64,000 nucleotides of DNA from an uncultured Bacteroidales bacterium (GTDB lineage: Bacteria > Bacteroidota > Bacteroidia > Bacteroidales > Muribaculaceae). The stretch covers positions 62,001 to 126,000 of the forward strand of contig CATZGB010000001.1 in assembly GCA_958418815.1 (NCBI GenBank), written 5' to 3'. The notes below the pieces were generated by a model. The model saw only the letters and a program-made list of their open reading frames with translations, did not search any database and was not told where the DNA came from. The first letter of the stretch is position 1. Each line of letters starts with the position of its first letter. Below, in pieces: positions 44,032-52,005 of the stretch. Position numbers and translations under genes: made by a program.

Positions 44032-45989
44032 CCTTTGATTTCGATGTGATTGTAGTCGGGGCCGGCCACGCCGGATGCGAGGCTGCCGCCGCCTCGGCCC
44101 GTCTCGGGGCGCGGACGCTGCTTGTCACCATCGACCTCAACAAGATTGCCCAGATGAGTTGCAACCCGGCAGTGGGGGGCATAGCCAAGGGGCAGATTGT
44201 GCGCGAGATCGATGCCCTCGGCGGGCAGATGGGTATCGTTACCGACCGCTCCTCGATACAGTTCAGGATGCTCAACCGGTCGAAAGGCCCGGCTATGTGG
44301 AGTCCGCGCGCGCAGTGTGACCGCATGCATTTCTCCGCCGAGTGGCGCGGAATCCTGGAGCAGACCGACGGCCTGTCGATGTGGCAGGATGACGTGAAGG
44401 AGCTTCTTCTGGATACCACGGCGGATGGCCGCCGGGTGGTCGCCGGGGTTGTCACCAACCTTGGTGTCACTTTCAGGGCCAAGGCTGTCGTGCTTGCCAA
44501 CGGTACATTCCTCAACGGCCTTATGCATATTGGCCGCACCCAGATTCCGGGGGGCCGTGTGTCAGAACCTGCCAGCACCGGGCTTTCCGACCAGCTGCGC
44601 GGGCTGGGCTTCAAGGTCGAGAGGATGAAGACCGGCACTCCGGTCAGAATCGACGGACGTTCGGTCCGCTGGGAGCATACCGTGGCCCAGCCGCTCGAGG
44701 ATGATTTCCACAAGTTCTCATACCTGCCTGATGTCGGCCGTCCGCTCCGCAAGAGGGAATGCGTGATGGTCTACACCAACCCGCAGACCCACGAGGTGCT
44801 GCGCCGGGGGCTTCCTGATTCGCCGCTCTACAACGGCCAGATACAAAGCATAGGCCCGCGCTATTGCCCCTCCATAGAGACCAAGATCGTGACCTTCCCC
44901 GACAAGACAGAGCATCAGCTCTTCCTTGAGCCGGAGGGGGAGACCACCACCGAATATTACCTCAACGGGTTCTCGTCGTCGCTCCCTATTGACATACAGC
45001 TTGAGGCGTTGCAGACCATCCCTGCGTTTGAGGATGTCAGGATTCTGCGCCCCGGCTACGCCATAGAGTATGACTTCTTCGACCCCACGCAGCTGCGCCA
45101 CACCCTTGAGACGAAGCTTGTCGACGGCCTCTATTTCGCGGGGCAGATCAACGGCACCACCGGTTACGAGGAGGCGGCCGGACAGGGTCTGCTCGCTGGA
45201 ATCAATGCCGCCCTCAAGGCGCGCGGCGACGGGGAGTTCACCCTCGCCCGCGACGAGGCTTACATAGGGGTGCTGGTCGACGACCTGGTGACAAAGGGGG
45301 TCGACGAGCCATACCGTATGTTCACCTCCCGCGCCGAATACCGCATACTGCTGCGCCAGGATGACGCTGACATGCGCCTTACCGCCCGTGCCCGCGAGAT
45401 TGGACTGGCCGATGACAGGCGGGCCGCCCTTATGGAGGAGAAGCGCCGCCTGCGCGACGGCCTTATCGGTTTCATCGAGACATTCTCGGTGAAGCCTTCG
45501 GCAATCAATGCCGCTGTCGACGCGTTGACCCCCGAGAGGCTTGAGGAGCTTGGATGCCCGGTGGCGAATGTGGAGTTTCCCCATCCCAACGGCTTCCCGC
45601 TGGCCCCGATCAAGGAGGGGTGCAAGCTGGTCAGCCTGTTGCTCCGCCCGGCCTTGACCCTGCGGCTTCTCGCGGCTGTTGTCGGGCCGCTCGCCAAAGA
45701 GCTTGACCGCCTCCCCGCCGACCGCCGGGAGGAAATCATCGAGGCAGCCGAGGTGTTGGTGAAATATGGCGGCTATATCAAGCGCGAGGCCCAGCTGGCC
45801 GAGAAGCTCAAGCGTCTTGAATCGGTGGCATTGGGCGACCGGTTCGATTACGAGTCGATAAGCTCGCTATCCATCGAGGCGCGTCAGAAGCTCTCGCGCA
45901 TCCGTCCCGAGAATGTCGGCCAGGCGTCGCGCATCCCCGGGGTCTCACCCGCCGACATCAACATACTGCTGCTGCTCTCTGGAAGGTGA
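44028..45989 (+). CDS. mnmG: tRNA uridine-5-carboxymethylaminomethyl modification enzyme MnmG (GidA)
   Basis: The 653-residue FAD protein forms the cmnm5 group at wobble U34 with MnmE. The FAD motif VVGAGHAGCEAA opens the protein, followed by SCNPAVGGIAKGQIVREIDALGG, the catalytic region PRYCPSIETKIV, GQINGTTGYEEAAGQGLLAGINAA, and the tRNA-binding C-terminal SIEARQKLSRIRPENVGQASRIPG. Length is normal. It is coupled to ybeY by a 4-base overlap. A parS-like site sits 14 bases past its stop codon; gidA is a known origin-proximal gene in many bacteria. Confidence 0.98.
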   Translation: MTFDFDVIVVGAGHAGCEAAAASARLGARTLLVTIDLNKIAQMSCNPAVGGIAKGQIVREIDALGGQMGIVTDRSSIQFRMLNRSKGPAMWSPRAQCDRMHFSAEWRGILEQTDGLSMWQDDVKELLLDTTADGRRVVAGVVTNLGVTFRAKAVVLANGTFLNGLMHIGRTQIPGGRVSEPASTGLSDQLRGLGFKVERMKTGTPVRIDGRSVRWEHTVAQPLEDDFHKFSYLPDVGRPLRKRECVMVYTNPQTHEVLRRGLPDSPLYNGQIQSIGPRYCPSIETKIVTFPDKTEHQLFLEPEGETTTEYYLNGFSSSLPIDIQLEALQTIPAFEDVRILRPGYAIEYDFFDPTQLRHTLETKLVDGLYFAGQINGTTGYEEAAGQGLLAGINAALKARGDGEFTLARDEAYIGVLVDDLVTKGVDEPYRMFTSRAEYRILLRQDDADMRLTARAREIGLADDRRAALMEEKRRLRDGLIGFIETFSVKPSAINAAVDALTPERLEELGCPVANVEFPHPNGFPLAPIKEGCKLVSLLLRPALTLRLLAAVVGPLAKELDRLPADRREEIIEAAEVLVKYGGYIKREAQLAEKLKRLESVALGDRFDYESISSLSIEARQKLSRIRPENVGQASRIPGVSPADINILLLLSGR

Positions 45990-46002
45990 CAGCGGAGCGG
46001 CC

Positions 46003-46018
46003 TGTTCCACGTGGAACA
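46003..46018. promoter_or_regulatory. parS centromere-like site (ParB binding)
   Basis: TGTTCCACGTGGAACA is a perfect 16-bp palindrome that matches the parS consensus TGTTNCACGTGNAACA at every fixed position. It is non-coding, between mnmG and apt. A chance exact match to this consensus is unlikely in 64 kb. parS sites usually lie near oriC. ParA/ParB genes are not in this window. Confidence 0.85.
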
Positions 46019-46088
46019 ATCGCAACCCGCCTCCACCCAGTCCGTTATAATGAAAATCAACAAAAAACAACCTAATAATTTTTCAACG

Positions 46089-46607
46089 ATGGAATACATC
46101 AAATCCAGAATCCGTGACGTCTACGATTTCCCGACGAAAGGAATCGTGTTCAAAGACCTCACCACGGTCTTCAAAGACCCCCGCGCCCTCCACATCATCG
46201 GTTGGGACCTCTCCCAGCTTTACCGCGACAAGGGTGTGACAAAGGTTGTGGGCATCGAGTCGCGCGGCTTTATCGGCGGCTCCATCCTCGCCTTCGAGCT
46301 TGGCGCGGGATTCGTGCCTGTCCGCAAGCCCGGCAAGCTCCCCGCCGACACCCTGCAGATGTCCTACAAGAAGGAGTATGGCACCGACGTGATCGAGATT
46401 CACCGCGACGCCATCACGGAGGATGACGTGGTGGTGCTCCACGATGATGTCCTCGCCACCGGCGGCACGATGGCCGCGGCCTACGAACTGGTGAAGTCGA
46501 TGAACCCCAAGAAAATCTACATCAACTTCATCATCGAGCTGTCGGCCCTCAACGGACGCGCCAACCTGCCGGCCGACGCCGAGGTGACTTCGCTCATCAC
46601 ATACTGA
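46089..46607 (+). CDS. apt: adenine phosphoribosyltransferase
   Basis: The 172-residue enzyme salvages adenine to AMP. It has the standard IRDVYDFPTKGIVFKD start, IESRGFIGG, VRKPGKLP, and the PRPP loop VVLHDDVLATGGTM. I start at the ATG at 46089 to match the family; the frame is open back to 46011, but that would add 26 residues with no similarity, starting near the parS site. Confidence 0.95.
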   Translation: MEYIKSRIRDVYDFPTKGIVFKDLTTVFKDPRALHIIGWDLSQLYRDKGVTKVVGIESRGFIGGSILAFELGAGFVPVRKPGKLPADTLQMSYKKEYGTDVIEIHRDAITEDDVVVLHDDVLATGGTMAAAYELVKSMNPKKIYINFIIELSALNGRANLPADAEVTSLITY

Positions 46608-46793
46608 CACCGACGCGCGCCCTATCAGCGCGCAGGCTCTCCGCACCTTGCGGAGCCACTCTCCGGGCTGGCCGCCATGATGCCGCCGCAGCCCCCGATA
46701 CCATTGATTTTTTGCCTTAGAACTGATGCCGTGATGACAGCCAACATTGCGGCATCATTTTTGTTATAGTTTAAGGAAAAGTCAACTGATAAA

Positions 46794-48173
46794 ATGGACA
46801 AGATTCTAAGAAAGATGGCCCTTGAGTACCACCGTGTGCCGAAGCCCGGCAAGCTGGAGGTGGTGCCGACCAAACCCTACAATTCACCCGGCGACCTGTC
46901 GCTGGCATATTCCCCGGGCGTGGCGTATCCATGCCTTGAGATAAAGGATGACGTGTCTAAGGTGTATGAATACACCAACCGTGGCAACCTTGTGGCGGTG
47001 ATCTCAAACGGCACCGCTGTGCTGGGGCTCGGCGACATCGGCCCGGAGGCCGGAAAACCGGTGATGGAGGGGAAGGCCCTCCTGTTCAAAATCTTCGCCG
47101 GACTCGACTGCTACGACCTCGAGGTGGACGAGAAAGACCCTGAGAAATTCATAGCTGTGGTCAAGGCCCTCGCCCCGTCGTTCGGCGGCATAAACCTCGA
47201 GGACATCAAGGCCCCCGAGTGCTTCGAGATAGAGACGCGCCTCAAGGAGGAGCTTGACATTCCGGTGATGCACGATGACCAGCACGGCACTGCCATCATC
47301 TCCGCCGCCGCCCTGCTCAACGCCCTCGAGATACAGGGGAAGGAGATTGGCCGGATAAAGATGGTGGTCAATGGCGCGGGGGCTGCCGCCATCTCCTGCA
47401 CCCGCCTCTACAACGCCCTGGGCGTGCGCCGCGAAAACATCATCATGGTCGACTCCAAGGGGGTCATCCGCAAGGAGCGCCCCGGCCTCAACTCCCAGAA
47501 AAAGGAGTTCGCCACCGACCGCCCCGATGTCTTCACCCTTGAGGAGGCGATGGCCGGGGCCGACCTCTTCCTGGGCCTCTCGGTCAAGGATGTCGTCACC
47601 CCCGCGATGCTGAAGTCGATGGCCGACCGGCCCATCGTGTTCGCCCTCGCCAACCCCGACCCCGAAATCAGCCGCGACCTGGCCATGGCCTCGCGCGACG
47701 ACCTGATTTTCGCCACGGGCCGCAGCGACTATCCCAACCAGATCAACAATGTCCTTGGCTTCCCCTATATCTTCCGTGGAGCCCTCGACTGCGGGGCGAC
47801 CTCCATCAATGAGGCCATGAAGCTCGCCGCCGCCAAGGCTATCGCCTCCCTGGCCCATCAGCCGGTACCGGAAGCGATACGCCAGGCCTACTCCGAGGAA
47901 GACCTCACGTTTGGACGCAATTACATCCTTCCTAAGTCGATGGATCCCCGTCTGCTTGAAGTTGTGCCTCCCGCCGTCGCGAAGGCCGCTATGGGCTCCG
48001 GAATAGCCCGTAAGCCCATCCAGGATTTCGACTCATATGTGGCCGGCCTGCGCCACCTCGGTGAGAACTGCGCCGACGGTGTCTGCTACCCCGTCCTGCT
48101 CAACACCCCCGAGATTTTCTCCAAGCTCGCCGCCCGCCTGGGCTATCCCCTCGATCATTTCACCCAGGAATAA
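46794..48173 (+). CDS. malic enzyme, short form without phosphotransacetylase domain
   Basis: The 459-residue protein matches the malic enzyme domain of MaeB: LEYHRVPKPGKLEVVPTKP, DLSLAYSPGVAYPC, ISNGTAVLGLGDIGPEAGKPVMEGKALLFK, DDQHGTAIISAAALLNAL, and the NAD(P)-binding NGAGAAA. It would decarboxylate malate to pyruvate. MaeB proteins of related bacteria usually continue for about 300 more residues as a phosphotransacetylase-like domain, absent here; the last 35 residues replace it. The spacer after the stop carries a large palindromic repeat. Whether this short form is ancestral or the result of truncation is unclear. Confidence 0.92.
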   Translation: MDKILRKMALEYHRVPKPGKLEVVPTKPYNSPGDLSLAYSPGVAYPCLEIKDDVSKVYEYTNRGNLVAVISNGTAVLGLGDIGPEAGKPVMEGKALLFKIFAGLDCYDLEVDEKDPEKFIAVVKALAPSFGGINLEDIKAPECFEIETRLKEELDIPVMHDDQHGTAIISAAALLNALEIQGKEIGRIKMVVNGAGAAAISCTRLYNALGVRRENIIMVDSKGVIRKERPGLNSQKKEFATDRPDVFTLEEAMAGADLFLGLSVKDVVTPAMLKSMADRPIVFALANPDPEISRDLAMASRDDLIFATGRSDYPNQINNVLGFPYIFRGALDCGATSINEAMKLAAAKAIASLAHQPVPEAIRQAYSEEDLTFGRNYILPKSMDPRLLEVVPPAVAKAAMGSGIARKPIQDFDSYVAGLRHLGENCADGVCYPVLLNTPEIFSKLAARLGYPLDHFTQE

Positions 48174-48254
48174 GCCCCGCCTGCAAGGAGGGCGCTCCCT
48201 CCCGCTCCGGCCGCCCCCGCTCTTCTCCCTGCTCTCCTCTCTTCTCTCCCTCCT

Positions 48255-48381
48255 CGCCCTTGCGGGCTCACACAGCCCCAAAGCAAGGCTCGCTCGCCAT
48301 CGAAACCAGATGCTCTGCGCCCGGGAGATTGCAGAGCGGCTTCCAAGCCTTGCTTTGGGGCTGTGTGAGCCCGTGAGGGCG
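48255..48381. repeat. palindromic repeat pair after the malic enzyme gene
   Basis: A 36-bp sequence at 48255-48290 recurs in inverted orientation at 48346-48381 (34 of 36 match), with GCTCTGC/GCAGAGC (48312-48318 and 48331-48337) nested in between. The core of the right arm (CCTTGCTTTGGGGCTGTGTG) occurs a third time with one change at 62792-62825. This points to a dispersed repeat family. The gene-free stretch 48174-48548 holds only this element and a terminator. Confidence 0.75.
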
Positions 48382-48437
48382 ATGGCCATCGGCCCTTGAA
48401 AAGCCCGGAATCGACAAGAAATCCACAAAAATACAAG

Positions 48438-48490
48438 ACAAGCCAGCCAAGGATGAGCGGTTTCCGCCCTTAAATCCTTGGCTGGCTTGT
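48438..48490. terminator. bidirectional hairpin terminator
   Basis: A perfect 17-bp stem (48438-48454 with 48474-48490) with a smaller GCGG/CCGC hairpin in its loop lies between the convergent malic enzyme and exporter genes. Confidence 0.75.
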
Positions 48491-48548
48491 AATTTGCTAA
48501 ATATCAGAAGATTAGGCTCTAAATCGAAACTTTGGGCTTTACTGCGTC

Positions 48549-49769
48549 TCATCCCCGGCGGGTCTGCCAGCGGGTGACGAGGTAGGCGGTGGCGGTGTAG
48601 ACCAGGGTGAGGCCCCACAGCCAGTACCAGGGGCGGGGCTCAAGCCCCAGCGGGGCGCCGTCGGAGTTGATGCGCACAAACCCCTCTATCCCCCATGTGG
48701 CCGGGACGATGTCGCCCAGCAGGGTGAATACCGGGGTCATCGCGTAGCGCGGCCATGTGAGGCCCGAGAGGAACAGGAATGCCACCGATGTGAAGACCAC
48801 GATGATAAACGCCGACTCGCGTTCGGTGGCCATCATGTTGAGCGTCTGGCCGAGCATCGCGGTGGCCAGCAGCATCGGCAGGATGAACAGTATGTAGTCT
48901 ATGACCTGCCCCTCGTGGGGATAATGGAAGAAATGCAGCACATAATGGAGGATGTAGATCGACAGCGGGATGTAGACAATCGTGTAGCAGAGCGTGCGGC
49001 CAAACACCTGGGCCGACGGAGACATCGAGTCGCCGGTCACGGGGAGTCCGCCCCCCTTCAGGCGGCGGCGTTGCTCGGCACGGGTGCCGCCGAGCAGCAC
49101 GATGCCGAGAATCATGCTCTGCTGGAGAATCAAGACCACGATGCCGGGGATGATGAATGACGCGAATCCCTGCTGGGTGTCGCCCAGGGCGAATCCGACC
49201 GAGCCTATCGTCGAGGTCTCGCCGGTCGAGGGCATGCCCAGGTCGTCGAGCGTCATCTGGCGCAGCTGCGCCCCGGTGGCTATCTGCAGGTCGGCGATGG
49301 AGCTGCTGAATGTGCGGTAACGCAACAGCAGGCTCATCTCGCTGTAAAACTGCACCTGCGGCTGCTCGGCGCGTCCGAGCTTGCGGGTGTAGTCGGCCGG
49401 AATCTCGAGTATGCCGAAACATTTCTTCTCGGCCATCCATCGCTTGGCCTCCTGGAGGTCGGCGGCGTAGCCGCATATCTTCATAGCCTCGGTGGCGTCG
49501 GCGTGGCGGACAAACTCGCGGCTCATCGCGGTGCGGGAATTGTCGACCACCGCCACCGGCATGTCGCGTGTCACCTCGGTGTTGTATATCAGCGAATAGA
49601 CAATCGGGTAAGCTATCGGCAGGAAGAAGAAGAACAGCATCACCCCTACGTCGGAGAACACCAGCGACATCTCGTGCCTGAAAATCCTCGCGGTCTCAGA
49701 CAGCCATTCCTTAGTGTCTATCACAAATCCTTTCATATCTTTGGTCGGGGAGAGTTTATCAGGGGACAT
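48549..49769 (-). CDS. ABC-2 type exporter permease (second of pair)
   Basis: The 406-residue membrane protein has one N-terminal helix (about 40-60), a large periplasmic domain with PVAVVDNSRTAMSREFVRHADATEA and FGILEIPADYTRKL, and five C-terminal helices (about 205-400), the ABC2_membrane_3 layout of YhhJ/YbhR. It overlaps the previous permease gene by 11 bases. Together they would form a heterodimeric channel, but no nucleotide-binding subunit is encoded beside them. The substrate is unknown; drugs, lipids or bile compounds are possible for such systems. Confidence 0.88.
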   Translation of the reverse strand: MSPDKLSPTKDMKGFVIDTKEWLSETARIFRHEMSLVFSDVGVMLFFFFLPIAYPIVYSLIYNTEVTRDMPVAVVDNSRTAMSREFVRHADATEAMKICGYAADLQEAKRWMAEKKCFGILEIPADYTRKLGRAEQPQVQFYSEMSLLLRYRTFSSSIADLQIATGAQLRQMTLDDLGMPSTGETSTIGSVGFALGDTQQGFASFIIPGIVVLILQQSMILGIVLLGGTRAEQRRRLKGGGLPVTGDSMSPSAQVFGRTLCYTIVYIPLSIYILHYVLHFFHYPHEGQVIDYILFILPMLLATAMLGQTLNMMATERESAFIIVVFTSVAFLFLSGLTWPRYAMTPVFTLLGDIVPATWGIEGFVRINSDGAPLGLEPRPWYWLWGLTLVYTATAYLVTRWQTRRG

Positions 49770-50922
49770 ATACAGGTTTGCGCAGGGCGCGTTTCATCAG
49801 CGGCGCGGCCAGGGTGGCCACCATCGGGAACACCAGCAGGGCCACGAAATACATCCGCGCGTAGTAGACGGCCCATCCGTCGAGGGCGATGTCGCCGTAA
49901 ATCAGGAAATACCACCTCACAGGCAGGATGTAGGAGAATATCGCCATCGCCCCGTACATCGCCTCCACCGGGAAGGAGAAGGCCGCCAGCGAGAACGCCA
50001 GGATGCCCACAAGCGAGCATACCGACAGCGCCAGGCGCGGGTTGGGGAGGATGGCGCAGATGGTCGCCGCGAAGCTCTGCGAGGCAATCACGAAGAGCGG
50101 CATGCCGATCACCATCCACCATTCGTTGCCGTTCATCGGGAAATGGTTCCAATGGAAGAGCAGCGAGTTCATGCCCCATCCGAGGATGGTGAAAATCACC
50201 GTCTGCGGCAGCAGCTTTCCCAGCAGGGCCGTCCCGATGCGGCCACGGGCCGTCGCGAGCCATTGCGGGGAGGTGCCGGTCTTGATTTCCTGGGTGATGG
50301 AGAACGCGGTCATCAGGAAGACCATCAGTTCGAGGACACCGTAGAGAAACGAGGGGGAGAGGTAGTAGGAGTAGTTGAGCCAGGGATTGTGGAGCGGATG
50401 GGAGTTGACTGTCAACGGCTGCAGCACCACCCCGGCCAGCGCCTCCGGCGCGCCCTTCTCGACAAGGTTGGTCTGCACGAGTCCTCCGGCGGCGGTGACG
50501 CCCATCGTCTTGAAGCCTTTGAACATCAGCGACCCCGGCACATATATCGAGAGGTTGAAATAGTAGGTCAGCTGCGGGCCACGGCCGCCGACAGCGTCTT
50601 TCTCGAAGTCCTCGGGAATCATGAAGAATCCCATTATGCGGCCGCTCTGCACAGCCTCCAACGCCTCGTGGTAGTCCATCGGGGCCTCCACCACATCTAT
50701 CAGCTCCATCGCGTCGAGCGAGCGTGTCAGGCGGCGCGACATCTGGGAGTGGTCGAGGTCGACCACTCCGGCAGGCACCTTCAGGGGGAGCCCGGGGTTG
50801 AGCATCCCTATGAAGAAGAACGCCATCACCACAGGCACCAGCACCATCCCCACCAGGTAGATGGGGCGGGAGGTGAGTCGCCGCAGCTCGCGGCGCACGA
50901 CATTTAAGAAGCCGGTTGACAT
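49759..50922 (-). CDS. ABC-2 type exporter permease (first of pair)
   Basis: The 387-residue protein has the same layout as its neighbour: a leading helix (about 20-40), a periplasmic domain containing VDLDHSQMSRRLTRSLDAMELID, and a C-terminal bundle of five helices. I start at the ATG at 50922; an earlier start at 50958 would overlap the HlyD gene. The two permeases are related to each other, as in the YbhS/YbhR pair. The ATPase is missing from the operon. Confidence 0.87.
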   Translation of the reverse strand: MSTGFLNVVRRELRRLTSRPIYLVGMVLVPVVMAFFFIGMLNPGLPLKVPAGVVDLDHSQMSRRLTRSLDAMELIDVVEAPMDYHEALEAVQSGRIMGFFMIPEDFEKDAVGGRGPQLTYYFNLSIYVPGSLMFKGFKTMGVTAAGGLVQTNLVEKGAPEALAGVVLQPLTVNSHPLHNPWLNYSYYLSPSFLYGVLELMVFLMTAFSITQEIKTGTSPQWLATARGRIGTALLGKLLPQTVIFTILGWGMNSLLFHWNHFPMNGNEWWMVIGMPLFVIASQSFAATICAILPNPRLALSVCSLVGILAFSLAAFSFPVEAMYGAMAIFSYILPVRWYFLIYGDIALDGWAVYYARMYFVALLVFPMVATLAAPLMKRALRKPVYVP

Positions 50923-50947
50923 AATCAGTTGGTTGTGGCTACGCGGG

Positions 50948-51946
50948 TCAGAGACCACGGATGAGTACGGTCATGCCCGGACGGAGGTCGGGAAGATCCT
51001 CCAGGGGCCTGGCCTTGATTTCAAAAGTCTTGGAGTCCCAGTCGCCGGTGGTCTTGGTGGCATGCCAGGTGGCGTATGACCCCAGGTCGCGGACATAATA
51101 GATTTTCACCTTCGCCTCCTTGTCGAGCGCGGGGATGTCGACGGTCAGCTCCTTGCCCATGGTGAAATCCTTGAGCTTGTCTTCGCGGACATTGAAGGTG
51201 ACCCACTTGTCATCTATCCTCAACACATTCATGATCGGCGCGCCCAGGGCCACAAGCTCCCCGACGTTGGGGAAGATGACATCCACCTGCCCGTCGCATG
51301 GGGCGGTGAGATACTGGTCTTCAAGCACCGACTCCACCTCGGCTACTCCCCCCTTGGCCACGGTCACCATGGCAGCGGCCTGGGTCTTGTCTTCGCTCTG
51401 CGGGCCCTGCTTGGCCAGCTCATACTGGCTCTTGGCGGCAGCCGCTCCGGCCACAGCCGCGTCATAGGCCGCCTTGGCCTCGTCGCGTTTCTGCTCTGAG
51501 ACCACCCCCTCGGAGAAGAGGTTCTGCATACGGTCATAGGTCTTCTTGCTGATGCCCACGGCTGCCTGGGCCTGCTGCCACACCTGGTATGCGCTCTGCA
51601 CGATCTGCGAGCGGGTGCCGGCGTCGACCTTCTTGTCGACGGCCTGGGCGGCGGTCTCCATGGCGCGTGCCTGCTGGAGCTTGGCCTCGGCCAGGGATGA
51701 ATGGATGTGGACGAGGGTGTCCCCCTTGTGGACCATGTCCCCCTCGTGGACATAAAATTCTACTACACGGCCCGGGAGCTTTCCGGACACCCTGACAGAG
51801 GTGGCCTCGGCCTGTCCCTGGAGTATCTCGTCGGGCTTGTTGATGAACAGGAATCCGATGATGGCGAGGGCCGCCACCACAAACACCACGCCCCCGAGGG
51901 CTACGATCAGTTTCCGGTTCTCTTTTTTCTCTTCGTTGGACTGCAT
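50948..51946 (-). CDS. HlyD/MFP family periplasmic adaptor
   Basis: The 332-residue membrane-fusion protein has a signal anchor (about 12-32), the first half-lipoyl segment SGKLPGRVVEFYVHEGDMVHKGDTLVHIH, a long coiled-coil hairpin (about 85-190, rich in Ala and Gln), the second lipoyl half TAPCDGQVDVIFPNVGELV, and a beta-barrel domain. It would bridge the permeases and TolC. It lies 59 bases after the TolC gene and 25 before the first permease. Confidence 0.93.
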   Translation of the reverse strand: MQSNEEKKENRKLIVALGGVVFVVAALAIIGFLFINKPDEILQGQAEATSVRVSGKLPGRVVEFYVHEGDMVHKGDTLVHIHSSLAEAKLQQARAMETAAQAVDKKVDAGTRSQIVQSAYQVWQQAQAAVGISKKTYDRMQNLFSEGVVSEQKRDEAKAAYDAAVAGAAAAKSQYELAKQGPQSEDKTQAAAMVTVAKGGVAEVESVLEDQYLTAPCDGQVDVIFPNVGELVALGAPIMNVLRIDDKWVTFNVREDKLKDFTMGKELTVDIPALDKEAKVKIYYVRDLGSYATWHATKTTGDWDSKTFEIKARPLEDLPDLRPGMTVLIRGL

Positions 51947-52005
51947 GGCAAATCGGTATTGAGAATTGAAATTGAGTTTTTGTTGTCAAATGTGATGCTG
52001 CCGGG

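Noticed and set aside
49714..50907. 397-codon plus-strand open frame over the permease genes
   Set aside because: His/Arg/Gln-rich shadow with no domain, opposite two membrane proteins with clear helices.
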